Notes under the pieces: generated by a model
The model's database searches: none
The model's input: the letters and a program-made list of their open reading frames with translations, nothing else
Told to the model about the DNA's origin: nothing
NCBI GenBank assembly: GCA_023423895.1
Contig: JAFAER010000012.1
Coordinates: 124,001 to 188,000 of the forward strand
DNA: 64,000 nucleotides
Direction: 5' to 3'
Origin: Pseudomonadota bacterium
Lineage (GTDB): Bacteria; Myxococcota_A; Polyangia; Polyangiales; Polyangiaceae
In this document: one piece after another, positions 24,075-32,474 of the stretch
Position numbering within the stretch: position 1 is the stretch's first letter
Layout: every line of letters begins with the position of its first letter
Translations under genes and position numbers: made by a program

Positions 24075-25598
24075 ATGGCCGGCAGCTCACGCGAACGACC
24101 TCCCGAGTCCGGCACGGCTCGTCGCGTCGAAGATCGGCGCTCCCCGCTCGAGCGCCTGCTCGGCGTCGTGACCGAGGTGAAGGCGGGCGAGGGCGTCACC
24201 GCGTTGTTCTTGACGCTGAACGTCTTCCTGCTGCTCACCGCGTATTACGTCATCAAGCCCGTTCGCGAGGGCCTGATCATCGCGATGAAGTCGGGCGCCG
24301 AGTACAAGAGCTACTTGTCGGCGGCGATCGCCGTCGCGTTGCTGTTCGCGGTCCCCGCGTACGCGCGCGTGGCCAGCAGGGTGCCGAAGAACAAGCTCGT
24401 CGCCGGTGTGACGCTGTTCTTCGCTTCGCATCTGACGCTCTTCTGGCTCCTGTCCAAGGTCCCGGCAGCGGAGCAGCACCTCGGGCTCGTCTTCTACGTG
24501 TGGGTCGGCATCTTCAACATGATGGTCGTCGCCCAATTTTGGGCGTTCGCGAACGACCTCTACACGCCGGACCAAGGCAAGCGACTTTTCGCGTTGATCG
24601 GGATCGGTGCGTCGGCTGGCGCTGCGCTGGGCGCGTACGTGACGAGCTTCCTCAAGGACACGCTCGGCCTCGGCATCTACGAGCTGCTGCTCGTGAGCGC
24701 AGGGCTCCTCGTCGGATGCGCGCTGCTCACGCAACTGACCCACGCGCGCGAACGCGCGGCCGCTGAACGGGCCAAGCACGTCTTGCGCGAGGAGCGCGAG
24801 GGGCTCGAGAGCGGCGCGGGGAAGGCGGAGGCGAGCGGAGCTGGCGGGAGCGGAGGCGCGTTCGGCCTCGTCTTCCGCCACAAGTACCTCCTCTTGATCG
24901 CGTGCTTCTCGCTCGTCTTCAGCTTCGTGAACACGAACGGCGAATACATCCTCAGCGTCCTCGTGAAGGCGAAGGCGAAGGAAGCCGCGCTCGCGGCGGG
25001 CGTCGTCGGCGACGCCGCCATCCGGAAGTTCACGAAAGACTACGGCACGACCTTCTACGGCGACTTCTTCTTGTGGGTGAACGTGATCGGCGTCGCGCTC
25101 CAGTCGTTCGCGGTGTCGCGCATCGTGAAGCTCGGAGGGCTCCGACTCGCGCTCTTCATCCTGCCGGTCATCGCTCTGTTCGACTCGATCGCGCTCCTGA
25201 CGTTGCCCGCAGCGCTCGCGTTGAGTGAGCTCGCCGTCCTTCGCCCTGGCAAGATCGCGGAGAACGCGACGGACTACTCGATCAACAACACCGTCCGCAA
25301 CATGCTGTGGCTGCCGACGTCGACGGAGATGAAGTACAAGGCCAAACAGGCCGTCGACACCTTCTTCGTGCGGATGGGGGATGTCGCGTCCGCAGCGCTC
25401 GTCTTCATCGGCAGCGATCGCCTGCACTGGTCGGTGCGCAGCTTCGCGGTCGTGAATGCCGGTCTCGTCGCCGTCTGGCTCGTCCTTGCGCGCAACATCG
25501 TTCGCGAGAACCTCGCGCTCTCGAACCTCGCCGTACCGGGCGAGCCGCCGGCCGAAGGCTCGAAGGCGAAGGCGGCAGGCACGGCCGACGCCTCCTAG
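24075..25598 (+). CDS. Npt1/Npt2-family nucleotide transporter-like protein
   Basis: The product is 507 residues from ATG 24075 (GGAA just upstream); an in-frame start at 24042 would add 11 residues. It has about 12 membrane helices. Family landmarks are the early YYVIKPVREGLI helix, VAQFWAFANDLYTPDQGKRLF, the Gly/Ala-rich IGIGASAGAALGAYV segment and the late ENATDYSINNTVRNMLWLP plus KYKAKQAVDTFF. A hydrophilic loop (about 240-270) divides the halves. The substrate is not deducible. It is divergent from the HEAT-tailed relative, so the two may work as a pair. Its stop codon overlaps the stop of the convergent protease gene inside one CTAG. Confidence 0.85.
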   Translation: MAGSSRERPPESGTARRVEDRRSPLERLLGVVTEVKAGEGVTALFLTLNVFLLLTAYYVIKPVREGLIIAMKSGAEYKSYLSAAIAVALLFAVPAYARVASRVPKNKLVAGVTLFFASHLTLFWLLSKVPAAEQHLGLVFYVWVGIFNMMVVAQFWAFANDLYTPDQGKRLFALIGIGASAGAALGAYVTSFLKDTLGLGIYELLLVSAGLLVGCALLTQLTHARERAAAERAKHVLREEREGLESGAGKAEASGAGGSGGAFGLVFRHKYLLLIACFSLVFSFVNTNGEYILSVLVKAKAKEAALAAGVVGDAAIRKFTKDYGTTFYGDFFLWVNVIGVALQSFAVSRIVKLGGLRLALFILPVIALFDSIALLTLPAALALSELAVLRPGKIAENATDYSINNTVRNMLWLPTSTEMKYKAKQAVDTFFVRMGDVASAALVFIGSDRLHWSVRSFAVVNAGLVAVWLVLARNIVRENLALSNLAVPGEPPAEGSKAKAAGTADAS

Positions 25599-26704
25599 CT
25601 GCTCGGCGATCGAGCGGCGAGCCTCGGTCGAGCACGGCGCCGGCACGCGATCAGCCCGAGCGAGAGGGCGATGCCGAGCGGGGCGTCGAGGTCAGCTCCA
25701 GCTCCAGCTCCACCTCCAGTTCTCGCAGCCGACGTGCACCCTGCGCTCGCGACGCCGCCGCTGCGGCCTCGTCCGCGGTCGTTCGCGTTGGTGCGCGCGG
25801 CAGACCGGTCGTCGTCGTCATCCTCGTCGGACGTGCTGTCGGCCGATCCGCTGGCCGCGCTCGTCGTCCCCGTTCGCCGGGAAGGCACGGTCGCCTCGGC
25901 GAGCGGGTGGCCCACGGCGGCGGCCGCGTTGCGGATCATCGCCTCGTGCGCTCCGAGCGTGGTCCACAGCGTCGGGCGATCGACGCAGAGCTCGTCCACC
26001 CCGCGTGACGCCACGGCGACGACCTGGCCGAGCGTGTCGAGCAGCGGTCCGCCGCTGTCGCCGTAACAGGTCGACTCCGTGGTCGCGACCTCGTTTGCCG
26101 GGACGTTCATAGGCAGGTCGTACCCTGCGGAGGTTCGATAGCGCGCCGATGCGGGGCCGACGGCGAGGACCTTCACGTCGCTTCGCTGATGGCGTCCCGA
26201 TCCTTGCGTGCCATAGCCGATGGCGGTGGCGAGCTCGTCGACGGCGAGCGGGCTGAAGCGGATCTTGGCGGGGGAGACGGCGTTCACGTCGTCGTCGAGG
26301 GCGACGAGCGCGATGTCGTCGCCGCAGAGATCCGGCGCGGCGGGGACGAAGAACCTCGTCGCGCGCGCAGCCGGTGCATGCGGGCTCGCATGAACGCCGA
26401 CCGAGATCGTGATGAGCGAGGTCGGAACCTCGCCCCGGAGAGGAGCCCCGCACTCGGAGGCGGCGTCGTAATACGTCACGCAATGGCGCGCGGTCAGCAC
26501 CAGGTTCGGCGCGATGAGGACGCCCGTACACGTCGCCGAGCCGGCCTCGCTCACGAGCACCGTCGCATCCTGGCTGGCGGGGGACGGCGTGCCGCCGACG
26601 ATCGAGTGCTTGGCGGTCTCGGAGGGCTCGGCGCTGTCTCCTACCGGCGCTGCGCATGCGGCGAGCGCGAACGAGAAGCCGGCGACGACCGGATGGAGCC
26701 GCAT
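25595..26704 (-). CDS. Trypsin-like serine protease with a MYXO-CTERM-like sorting tail
   Basis: The 369-residue secreted S1 protease has a signal peptide (FALAACAAP; Cys17 could be lipidated) and a propeptide ending before the mature start IVGG at 35-38. The catalytic triad is H74 (TARHC), D130 (GDDIALV) and S217 (GDSGGP). A Ser/Thr/Asp linker (270-310) leads to a Cys, a hydrophobic helix (LGIALSLGLIAC) and an Arg-rich end, the layout of MYXO-CTERM cell-surface anchors. The residue in the S1 pocket could not be assigned. Its stop overlaps that of the convergent transporter, leaving no room for a terminator. Confidence 0.9.
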   Translation of the reverse strand: MRLHPVVAGFSFALAACAAPVGDSAEPSETAKHSIVGGTPSPASQDATVLVSEAGSATCTGVLIAPNLVLTARHCVTYYDAASECGAPLRGEVPTSLITISVGVHASPHAPAARATRFFVPAAPDLCGDDIALVALDDDVNAVSPAKIRFSPLAVDELATAIGYGTQGSGRHQRSDVKVLAVGPASARYRTSAGYDLPMNVPANEVATTESTCYGDSGGPLLDTLGQVVAVASRGVDELCVDRPTLWTTLGAHEAMIRNAAAAVGHPLAEATVPSRRTGTTSAASGSADSTSDEDDDDDRSAARTNANDRGRGRSGGVASAGCTSAARTGGGAGAGADLDAPLGIALSLGLIACRRRARPRLAARSPSS

Positions 26705-26890
26705 GCGAACGATGAAAACTGCATGCGTCGTTCCAGCGATCGACGACCCCGGCGACGGCGCAGGGGGAATCCGTCGATGCGCCCGCGAGCGTTCCTCGGC
26801 TCGGAATGCGCGCGCGCACGACGCTACCGACGCGCGTGCTTGGATCGCGACGGACCAGTGCGCTCGTGTGCGCCCGGTCGAAGATCATCC

Positions 26891-27808
26891 TCAGGTGGAC
26901 TCCGAGGACGGAGGGAAGACATGCCGCTTGGCGGCGTCCGAGATGGCCGCGACGGCGGGGTTGCGGATTCGGCGCTCGGGCGAGATGGCGTAGAAGCGCT
27001 CCATCACGTCGTCCGTCTCGCCGATCGTCGTCACGTGGTACATCTTCGCGACGTCCTCGGCGATGATCGAGGGTGCGCAGAACACGCCGTGACCGTCGGC
27101 GCCGAACGCCTTGAGCAGCGCGCTGTCCTCGAACTCGGCGACGACGTGCGGGACGACGCCTCGCGCGTCGAACCAGGCCTCGAGCTCGCGTCGCAGCGCC
27201 GACCCCGTGCTCGGCAGGAGCATGGGCGCCTGATTGAGGCTCTCGGGGAATCCGTTGCGCAACCCGCTCGCCTCGCTCTCGCGCGCGAAGAAGGTCACGC
27301 CACACTCGCCGAGCAAGTGATTGTAGGCGCGGACCGTCGTGCCCGCGGGCAGGGGAACGTCCGTGAGCAAGAGGTCGAGCGTGTGTGACGCGAGACCGCC
27401 GGTCAACGCCTCGAGCGTGCCTTCGTGACAGACGAGGCGCGCGGGGGGCTGCGACGTGAGGATGGGCTCGAGCAGACGGCGCACGACCATCTTCGGGAGC
27501 GCCTGGACCAGACCGACGCGGAAGGTGGTGGCCGTCGGCAGGACACGACGCTCGAGCACGTCGCTGAGCTCCCGTCCGAGCGAGAAAATCTCGTCCGCAT
27601 AGCGGTACGTGACGTGCCCGACATCGGTGAGGACGAGCTTCCGCCCCTGTTTCATGAACAGCCGATGGCCGACTGTCTCCTCCAGCGAACGGATCTGGCC
27701 GCTGAGTGTCGCCGGCGAGAGACGTAGGAGCTTCCCGGCAGGACCCAGGCCTCCTTCGCGCGCAACTAGCCAGAAATATTGGAGGTGATGATAGTTCAAT
27801 CGTTGCAC
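26891..27808 (-). CDS. NhaR-like LysR-family regulator
   Basis: The product has 305 residues. The N-terminal winged helix carries the NhaR-type start L-N-Y-H-H-L-Q-Y-F-W, then LSPATLSGQIRSLEETVGHRLF and GRKLVLTDVGH. The effector domain (about 95-300) has the LysR periplasmic-binding fold. NhaR activates sodium/proton antiporter and stress genes in response to Na+ and pH. Here the divergent target is an operon of a DUF1275 membrane protein and a carbonic anhydrase, consistent with pH or bicarbonate balance. A GTG start (27808) is used here; TTG 27799 is the alternative and matches the usual family N-terminus. Confidence 0.88.
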   Translation of the reverse strand: MQRLNYHHLQYFWLVAREGGLGPAGKLLRLSPATLSGQIRSLEETVGHRLFMKQGRKLVLTDVGHVTYRYADEIFSLGRELSDVLERRVLPTATTFRVGLVQALPKMVVRRLLEPILTSQPPARLVCHEGTLEALTGGLASHTLDLLLTDVPLPAGTTVRAYNHLLGECGVTFFARESEASGLRNGFPESLNQAPMLLPSTGSALRRELEAWFDARGVVPHVVAEFEDSALLKAFGADGHGVFCAPSIIAEDVAKMYHVTTIGETDDVMERFYAISPERRIRNPAVAAISDAAKRHVFPPSSEST

Positions 27809-27841
27809 GTCGCAGCACCGTTCGTTTGGGATTCTCGAACC

Positions 27842-27869
27842 ATTTTACAAAAACTTTCTAATTGTCCAA
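27842..27869 (-). promoter_or_regulatory. Putative sigma-70 promoter of the NhaR-like gene
   Basis: On the minus strand TTGGAC (27869-27864) is followed after 16 bp by TAAAAT (27847-27842), about 33 bp before the GTG start. The stretch is AT-rich against a very GC-rich background, as expected for a promoter shared with the divergent operon. Confidence 0.5.
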
Positions 27870-27899
27870 ACCGAGCCGCCGACGCACGTTTGGTGGCCC

Positions 27900-28640
27900 A
27901 TGGTCGTCCACCACGAAGACCGGCTCGCCACCTCGCGGCATCTGCCGAGCTGGGCCTTGCTCGCGTTCGCGGCAGGCGCAGTGAACGTTGGTGCCTTCCT
28001 GGCCTGCCGTCAGTTCGTCTCTCACGTCACCGGCACGCTCACGCTCATCGGCGCGGACGCGAGCAACCTGCTCGGGCTCGAGTACCTGCTCGTCCTCGTC
28101 TGCTTCATGCTCGGCGCCGGCGCCACCGTCGTCATCGTCCGCACGCTCGGTCGCGGCGAGCGTGTGCTTCCGTACTGGATGCCGCTCACGCTCGTTGCCG
28201 TCGTGCTCGTTGCCGTTGCCGCGCTCGGAAGCGTCGGGATGTTCGGCGTCTTCGGCGGCACGGTGGAGACCGCACACGACTTCGCGCTTCTCTGCATGTT
28301 GAGCTTCGCGATGGGCCTGCAGAACTCCGCGGTCGCCCTCAGCACGGGCATGGCCGTCCGGACGACGCACATGACCGGACCCTCCACCGACCTCGCGATC
28401 GCGATTGCGACGCTTCTCGTCGGCACGCGCGAAGAGCGTTCGAAGTCATGGGCCTCCGTCGCGCTCCGCGGCACGAAGATGGCCGCGTTCATCGGTGGCG
28501 CGATCGCGATGGTCCCGCTCTGCAGCCGCGTCGGCTTCCTCGCGTTCCTCGTCCCCGCGACGGCCTGCGCCGTCGCCACTGTCTCCAGCTTCGCCCCGCG
28601 GCTCGTCGCGGAGGCCGTCACCCAGAGGGCTCGCACATGA
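27900..28640 (+). CDS. DUF1275 (YoaK-type) membrane protein
   Basis: The 246-residue product has six predicted membrane helices. Typical DUF1275 segments include AGAVNVGAFLACRQFVSHVTG, CMLSFAMGLQNSAVAL and the central VRTTHMTGPSTDLAI motif. The family is widespread and its function is unknown; a transporter role is often supposed. The ATG is divergent from the NhaR-like gene with 91 bp between starts. Its stop overlaps the carbonic anhydrase start (ATGA), so the two products are made together. Confidence 0.87.
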   Translation: MVVHHEDRLATSRHLPSWALLAFAAGAVNVGAFLACRQFVSHVTGTLTLIGADASNLLGLEYLLVLVCFMLGAGATVVIVRTLGRGERVLPYWMPLTLVAVVLVAVAALGSVGMFGVFGGTVETAHDFALLCMLSFAMGLQNSAVALSTGMAVRTTHMTGPSTDLAIAIATLLVGTREERSKSWASVALRGTKMAAFIGGAIAMVPLCSRVGFLAFLVPATACAVATVSSFAPRLVAEAVTQRART

Positions 28641-29329
28641 ACACTCTCGTCGATGTACAGTCCGCCGCCCCGAGCGCGTCGAGCTCGAAGCAAGTCGAGT
28701 TCGCGACGGCCCTGAGGCGCCTGGAAGAAGGCAATCGCCGGTTCGTGCAGGACCTGCGTAGCCTGTCTTCGCTGACGTCGGCGGCGCAGCGCGCCGCCCT
28801 CGCTGCCGGGCAGTCGCCGTTCGCGGTCATCCTCTCGTGTGCCGACTCGCGTGTTCCGTCGGAGATGGTCTTCGACCAGGGCATCGGTGATTTGTTCGTC
28901 GTTCGCGTCGCCGGCAACGTCGTCGCGCCGTCGCTCGTCGGAAGTGTCGAGTACGCCGTCGACACGTTCGGCACCGAGCTCGTCGTGGTCATGGGCCACA
29001 CCGGCTGCGGCGCGGTGAAGGCGACCCTCGACTATCTCGAGCGCCCGGCCGTCGGGTCGAAGAACGTGCACGACATCGTCGACCGCATCCGCCCGGCGGT
29101 CCAGCCGCTCCTGTCGAGCGGCCTCGACAAGGCGGGCCTGATGTCTGCCGCGACACGAGCGAACGTCCGCGCGAGCGCGGCGCACCTCCGATCCGGCTCG
29201 TCGCTGCTCGAGGAGCGAATCCGCGCCGGAAAGCTCCTCGTCGTCGGCGCGGAGTATTCGCTCGAGACCGGTGTGGTCGACATGTTCGACGGCGTCCCCG
29301 AAGAGCTGCAGACGCGCATCGAGAACTAA
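28637..29329 (+). CDS. Beta-class carbonic anhydrase
   Basis: The enzyme interconverts CO2 and bicarbonate using one zinc ion. The 230-residue product has all beta-class residues: zinc ligands C68, H121 and C124 (SCADSR and MGHTGCGAV) and the Asp70-Arg72 dyad. The segments QGIGDLFVVRVAGNVV and SVEYAVDTFGTELVVVMGH are typical. There is no signal peptide, so it is cytoplasmic. The first 20 residues are a Ser/Ala-rich leader. Translational coupling to the DUF1275 gene and control by the divergent NhaR-like protein suggest a joint role in pH or inorganic-carbon balance; the latter is inference. Confidence 0.95.
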   Translation: MNTLVDVQSAAPSASSSKQVEFATALRRLEEGNRRFVQDLRSLSSLTSAAQRAALAAGQSPFAVILSCADSRVPSEMVFDQGIGDLFVVRVAGNVVAPSLVGSVEYAVDTFGTELVVVMGHTGCGAVKATLDYLERPAVGSKNVHDIVDRIRPAVQPLLSSGLDKAGLMSAATRANVRASAAHLRSGSSLLEERIRAGKLLVVGAEYSLETGVVDMFDGVPEELQTRIEN

Positions 29330-29472
29330 GTCGACGGCCGAACGCGCGGCGCCCTGCGCGTCCGCGCGTTCCGGTGGTCTTCTCTCGAGCGCTTCGGGGG
29401 CGAACGTGCCTCGGGCTGGTCGCCCGGCGCGATCGCCCTACCGGAGCGGTCCGGCCTGGGTATGCTCGGACG

Positions 29473-29874
29473 ATGCTCCGGCCGTTTGCCGTCGTCGCAC
29501 CAACCGTCCTGTTGTTCGGATTGGGATTGGCCACGCAGCCCGCGTTGGCGGACGTCGGGCCGCCCGACAGGTCGTGTACGGTCGAGAAGAGGTGCGCCGA
29601 CAAAGGGGTCGAGTGCCGGTACCTCAACAGCCAGCCCGATGCCGGCGATCTCCAGTGCGTCGCGGATGCAGAGCGCCGTGGCATGGAGCGCGTCTGCTCC
29701 CGTGGGGGCGGCACGTCCGGTGTGGACGTGTTCTGTCCCAAAGGCACGGGGACGAAGGCGTCGGGATGTGCGGTGGGAGTCGCGAGGTCGTCGACCGGTG
29801 GCGGCGGCGCGCTTCTGGCGCTCGTCGCGACGGTGGCGGTCGCGAGCGTGCGCCGGCGTCGCGCGCGTCGATGA
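29473..29874 (+). CDS. Small secreted Cys-rich protein with MYXO-CTERM-like tail
   Basis: The product has 133 residues from ATG 29473; the frame is open upstream to 29374 but ATG 29473 starts a clean signal peptide cleaved near ALA-DVGPP. The mature part has six Cys in a compact domain (SCTVEKRC, VEC, LQC, VC, FC). The C-terminus has GCAVG, a Gly linker, a hydrophobic helix and a run of Arg, the layout of MYXO-CTERM surface-sorted proteins. No named family for the domain is recognised. It converges on a kinase gene 27 bp away. Confidence 0.72.
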   Translation: MLRPFAVVAPTVLLFGLGLATQPALADVGPPDRSCTVEKRCADKGVECRYLNSQPDAGDLQCVADAERRGMERVCSRGGGTSGVDVFCPKGTGTKASGCAVGVARSSTGGGGALLALVATVAVASVRRRRARR

Positions 29875-29901
29875 TCGACGGCGCAGGCTCTCGTCTTTGC
29901 G

Positions 29902-31509
29902 CTACTGCTCGTCGAGCGCGAAGCGGTACTTCGCGTTCGCGCCGTCCTGGATGACGACGCTCGCGAAGCGCGGCTTGCCGTTGGCCGGCTTGCACGAGAT
30001 CTGATGCGTGCCCGCGGGCAGGTCGATGGCCGCGATCGGCGTCGGGCCCCGCTCGGTCCCGTCGATCGCGATCGTGCACCAACCCGGTGAGGCCGCGAGG
30101 CTGAGACGACCGGCACCCTTCGGCACGACGGCTGCGGCGGCGGCCTTCGGGAGCGAATCGACGCTCACCGTCGGCGTCTCGACGCTCGCCGGTGCAGGAG
30201 GCTGCTCCGCTGACGTCGTCGTCACGGCATCCGAAGCGTTGGTCGGCGCGGAGGTTGCGGCGCCGCTGGTCTCGGGCGCGTGGGCGGCCGACATCGTGGC
30301 GGGGCCGGGCCGCGCCGCCACGACGGCACCGATGCCGATGCCGCCGATGACCAGCGCGGCGCCCGCAGCGACGAGCCAAGCCGGGTTGCGCTTCTTCGGC
30401 GCGGCGATCGAGACCGACGCGTACGACGTGTTCGGCGTCTGCCCGTACGATCCGCTCGGCGCGGTTCCAGGGAACGAGCCAGGCGGGATGCTCCCGGACT
30501 GGCTCATCATGGCTGCCATGCCGGGGATCGTATCGCCCATGTGCGGAACCGGCGGCGGGCGATCGCTCGCGCGCAGGACGGGCAGGGCGTTCGTCGCATC
30601 GGGATCGACGACGGCCGTCGCGATGAGGGGCGTCGGCAGTCGGAGCGGCGACGCCTCGAGCTCGGGCATGGCCTCGCGCATCATCGCGAGGACGTCCTCG
30701 AACGTCTGCGCACGGCGCTTGAGATCCGGCTCCATGCAGGCGCGGACGACGCGCCGGAGCGAGTCCGGAATGTGAGGGGCGCACGTGTCGATCGACTTCG
30801 GCTTCGTCGTCGCGATCTTCACGATGAGCGCGTTGAAGTTCTTCGCCTCGTAGGGGCGGTAGCCGCAAAGCGCCTCGAAGAGGATCGCGCCGAACGCGAA
30901 GACGTCGGTCCGGCCGTCGAGGTTCGACTCGCCGCGCGCCTGTTCCGGGCTCATGTAGAGCGGCGAGCCGAGGACCGTTCCCGCGATCGTCAGCGCGTGG
31001 TTCGTGTCTTCCTCGAGAAACTTGCTGACCCCGAAATCGAGCAGCTTCGGGATCGCGACGCCTTCCTTCACCTTGTGCAGGTAGATGTTCGTCGGCTTGA
31101 GATCGCGGTGGACGATGCCCGCCTTGTGCGCGGCCGCGAGGGCCTCGCCGACCTCGACCATCACGATCGCGAACTCGTAGAGCGTCATCGGCGGCGTCTG
31201 CCGACGAAGCGCCGTCTCGAGCGGGAAGCCCGTGAGCAGCTCCATCACGAGGAAGAGCTGGTTCTGCTCGGTCTGGCCGACATCGAGGATGTCGATGATG
31301 TTCGGATGGTTCACGCGCGCGGAGACCTTCGCCTCTTTCAGGAAGCGCGCCGCCGCCTCGGGCGTCTTCGCGACCTGCGCGTTCATGAACTTGATGGCGA
31401 CCTGGCGCTCGGTGAACGTGTTCGTCGCCGACCAAACCTCGGCCATCCCACCGCTTCCCAGCGGCTGGTTCAGCCGATACTTGCCTGCGACGATGTCTCC
31501 CCGCTGCAT
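29902..31509 (-). CDS. Membrane Ser/Thr protein kinase with PEGA-like tail
   Basis: The 535-residue product has a cytoplasmic kinase domain (10-275): Gly loop LGSGGMAEV, ATP Lys40 (VAIKF), catalytic HRDLKPTN (D136), DFG at 158-160, SPEQARG activation end. A Pro/Ser linker carries one membrane helix (about 380-400; PAWLVAAGAALVIGG). The extracytoplasmic tail (about 468-535) is a PEGA-like beta domain (LSLAASPGWCTIAIDG-, LPAGTHQISC). This is the PknB-type receptor-kinase design. A perfect 22-bp palindrome lies upstream between it and the SDR gene. Its substrates are not deducible. Confidence 0.93.
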   Translation of the reverse strand: MQRGDIVAGKYRLNQPLGSGGMAEVWSATNTFTERQVAIKFMNAQVAKTPEAAARFLKEAKVSARVNHPNIIDILDVGQTEQNQLFLVMELLTGFPLETALRRQTPPMTLYEFAIVMVEVGEALAAAHKAGIVHRDLKPTNIYLHKVKEGVAIPKLLDFGVSKFLEEDTNHALTIAGTVLGSPLYMSPEQARGESNLDGRTDVFAFGAILFEALCGYRPYEAKNFNALIVKIATTKPKSIDTCAPHIPDSLRRVVRACMEPDLKRRAQTFEDVLAMMREAMPELEASPLRLPTPLIATAVVDPDATNALPVLRASDRPPPVPHMGDTIPGMAAMMSQSGSIPPGSFPGTAPSGSYGQTPNTSYASVSIAAPKKRNPAWLVAAGAALVIGGIGIGAVVAARPGPATMSAAHAPETSGAATSAPTNASDAVTTTSAEQPPAPASVETPTVSVDSLPKAAAAAVVPKGAGRLSLAASPGWCTIAIDGTERGPTPIAAIDLPAGTHQISCKPANGKPRFASVVIQDGANAKYRFALDEQ

Positions 31510-31525
31510 CCTGATCCCGTTCTGG

Positions 31526-31547
31526 CGATCACGTGATCACGTGATCG
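31526..31547. promoter_or_regulatory. Perfect 22-bp palindrome with two CACGTG boxes
   Basis: The palindrome covers the last codons and stop of the SDR gene and ends 17 bp before the kinase start, both on the minus strand. It is made of two overlapping GATCACGTGATC blocks. It could be an operator for the kinase gene. As RNA it would fold into a hairpin; no T-run follows. Confidence 0.5.
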
Positions 31548-32295
31548 TCATACCTCCGTCGATCACAATGGCCTGTCCGGTCAAGTAACTGGCGGAATCG
31601 GAGGCGAGGTAGAGGGCGGCTCCGGCGATCTCGTCGGGCTGCCCGTAGCGCTTCATCGGAGTCATTCTGAGCACTTCGTCGAGGAGTACGTCGTTCTTGA
31701 GCACCGCAGAGGCGAACTTCGTGTCGACGAACCCCGGAGCGATCGCGTTGACCCGGATCTTGTTCGCCGCGAGCTCGTAGGCGAAGGTCTTGGTCATCGA
31801 GATGACCGCCGCCTTCGTCATCGCGTAGACGCCCTGCAGTGGTGAGGCGACGATCCCGGCGACGCTCGCCATGTTGATGATCGAGCCCGGTGCCTCGCGC
31901 TCGCGAAGGTGGCGGGCGACCTCGCGCGACATCCAGAAGTAGCCCTTCGTGTTGACCTCGAAGGTCTTCTCCCAGGCGCCGATGTCGATGTCGAGCATCG
32001 GCCCGAAGTACGGGTTCGTCGCCGCGTTGTTGACGAGGACGTCGACCTTTCCGAGCTTCTCGACCGCGGTCTTCACGAGGTTGATGCAGTCCTCCTCGCG
32101 CCCGGTGTGGGCGGCGACGGCGATGGCCTGCGGACCGATCGACCGGGCCACCGCGCTGACGCCTTCGAGCTTGCGCGACGCGCACACGACCTTCGCGCCG
32201 TTGGCCGCGAACATCCGCGCGATCGCCTCTCCGATGCCCCGGCTCGCGCCGGTGACGATCGCGACCTTGCCTTCGAGATTGATGGACGACGTCAT
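31537..32295 (-). CDS. SDR-family NAD(P)-dependent oxidoreductase (DHRS4/FabG-like)
   Basis: The 252-residue product is a classical short-chain dehydrogenase: cofactor loop TGASRGIG (residues 15-22), structural NNAATNPYFG, catalytic Ser in NMASVAG, Tyr and Lys in YAMTKAAV, and the C-terminal YLASDSASYLTGQ-IVIDGG. The basic residues after strand 2 (ASRKLEG) favour NADP(H). Closest pattern is the DHRS4-like carbonyl reductase group; 3-oxoacyl-ACP reductase activity is an alternative. The gene is isolated on the minus strand, followed by a palindrome and a kinase gene. Confidence 0.9.
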   Translation of the reverse strand: MTSSINLEGKVAIVTGASRGIGEAIARMFAANGAKVVCASRKLEGVSAVARSIGPQAIAVAAHTGREEDCINLVKTAVEKLGKVDVLVNNAATNPYFGPMLDIDIGAWEKTFEVNTKGYFWMSREVARHLREREAPGSIINMASVAGIVASPLQGVYAMTKAAVISMTKTFAYELAANKIRVNAIAPGFVDTKFASAVLKNDVLLDEVLRMTPMKRYGQPDEIAGAALYLASDSASYLTGQAIVIDGGMTIT

Positions 32296-32474
32296 CAGGA
32301 CTTACCCGGCGCCCTCGATAGCACGATCACCGGAGCGCGGCAGTCCGGAGGGGCCAACAATCCGAAAAAACACGCGATGCGGGCGCCGAGGACGGAGCGG
32401 CGTCGGCGCGCGCTACCGCTTCCGCAAGCGGGCGACCGGGCAGCGCGCCTCGACGGGGGGGCGACGTCGGAGCG

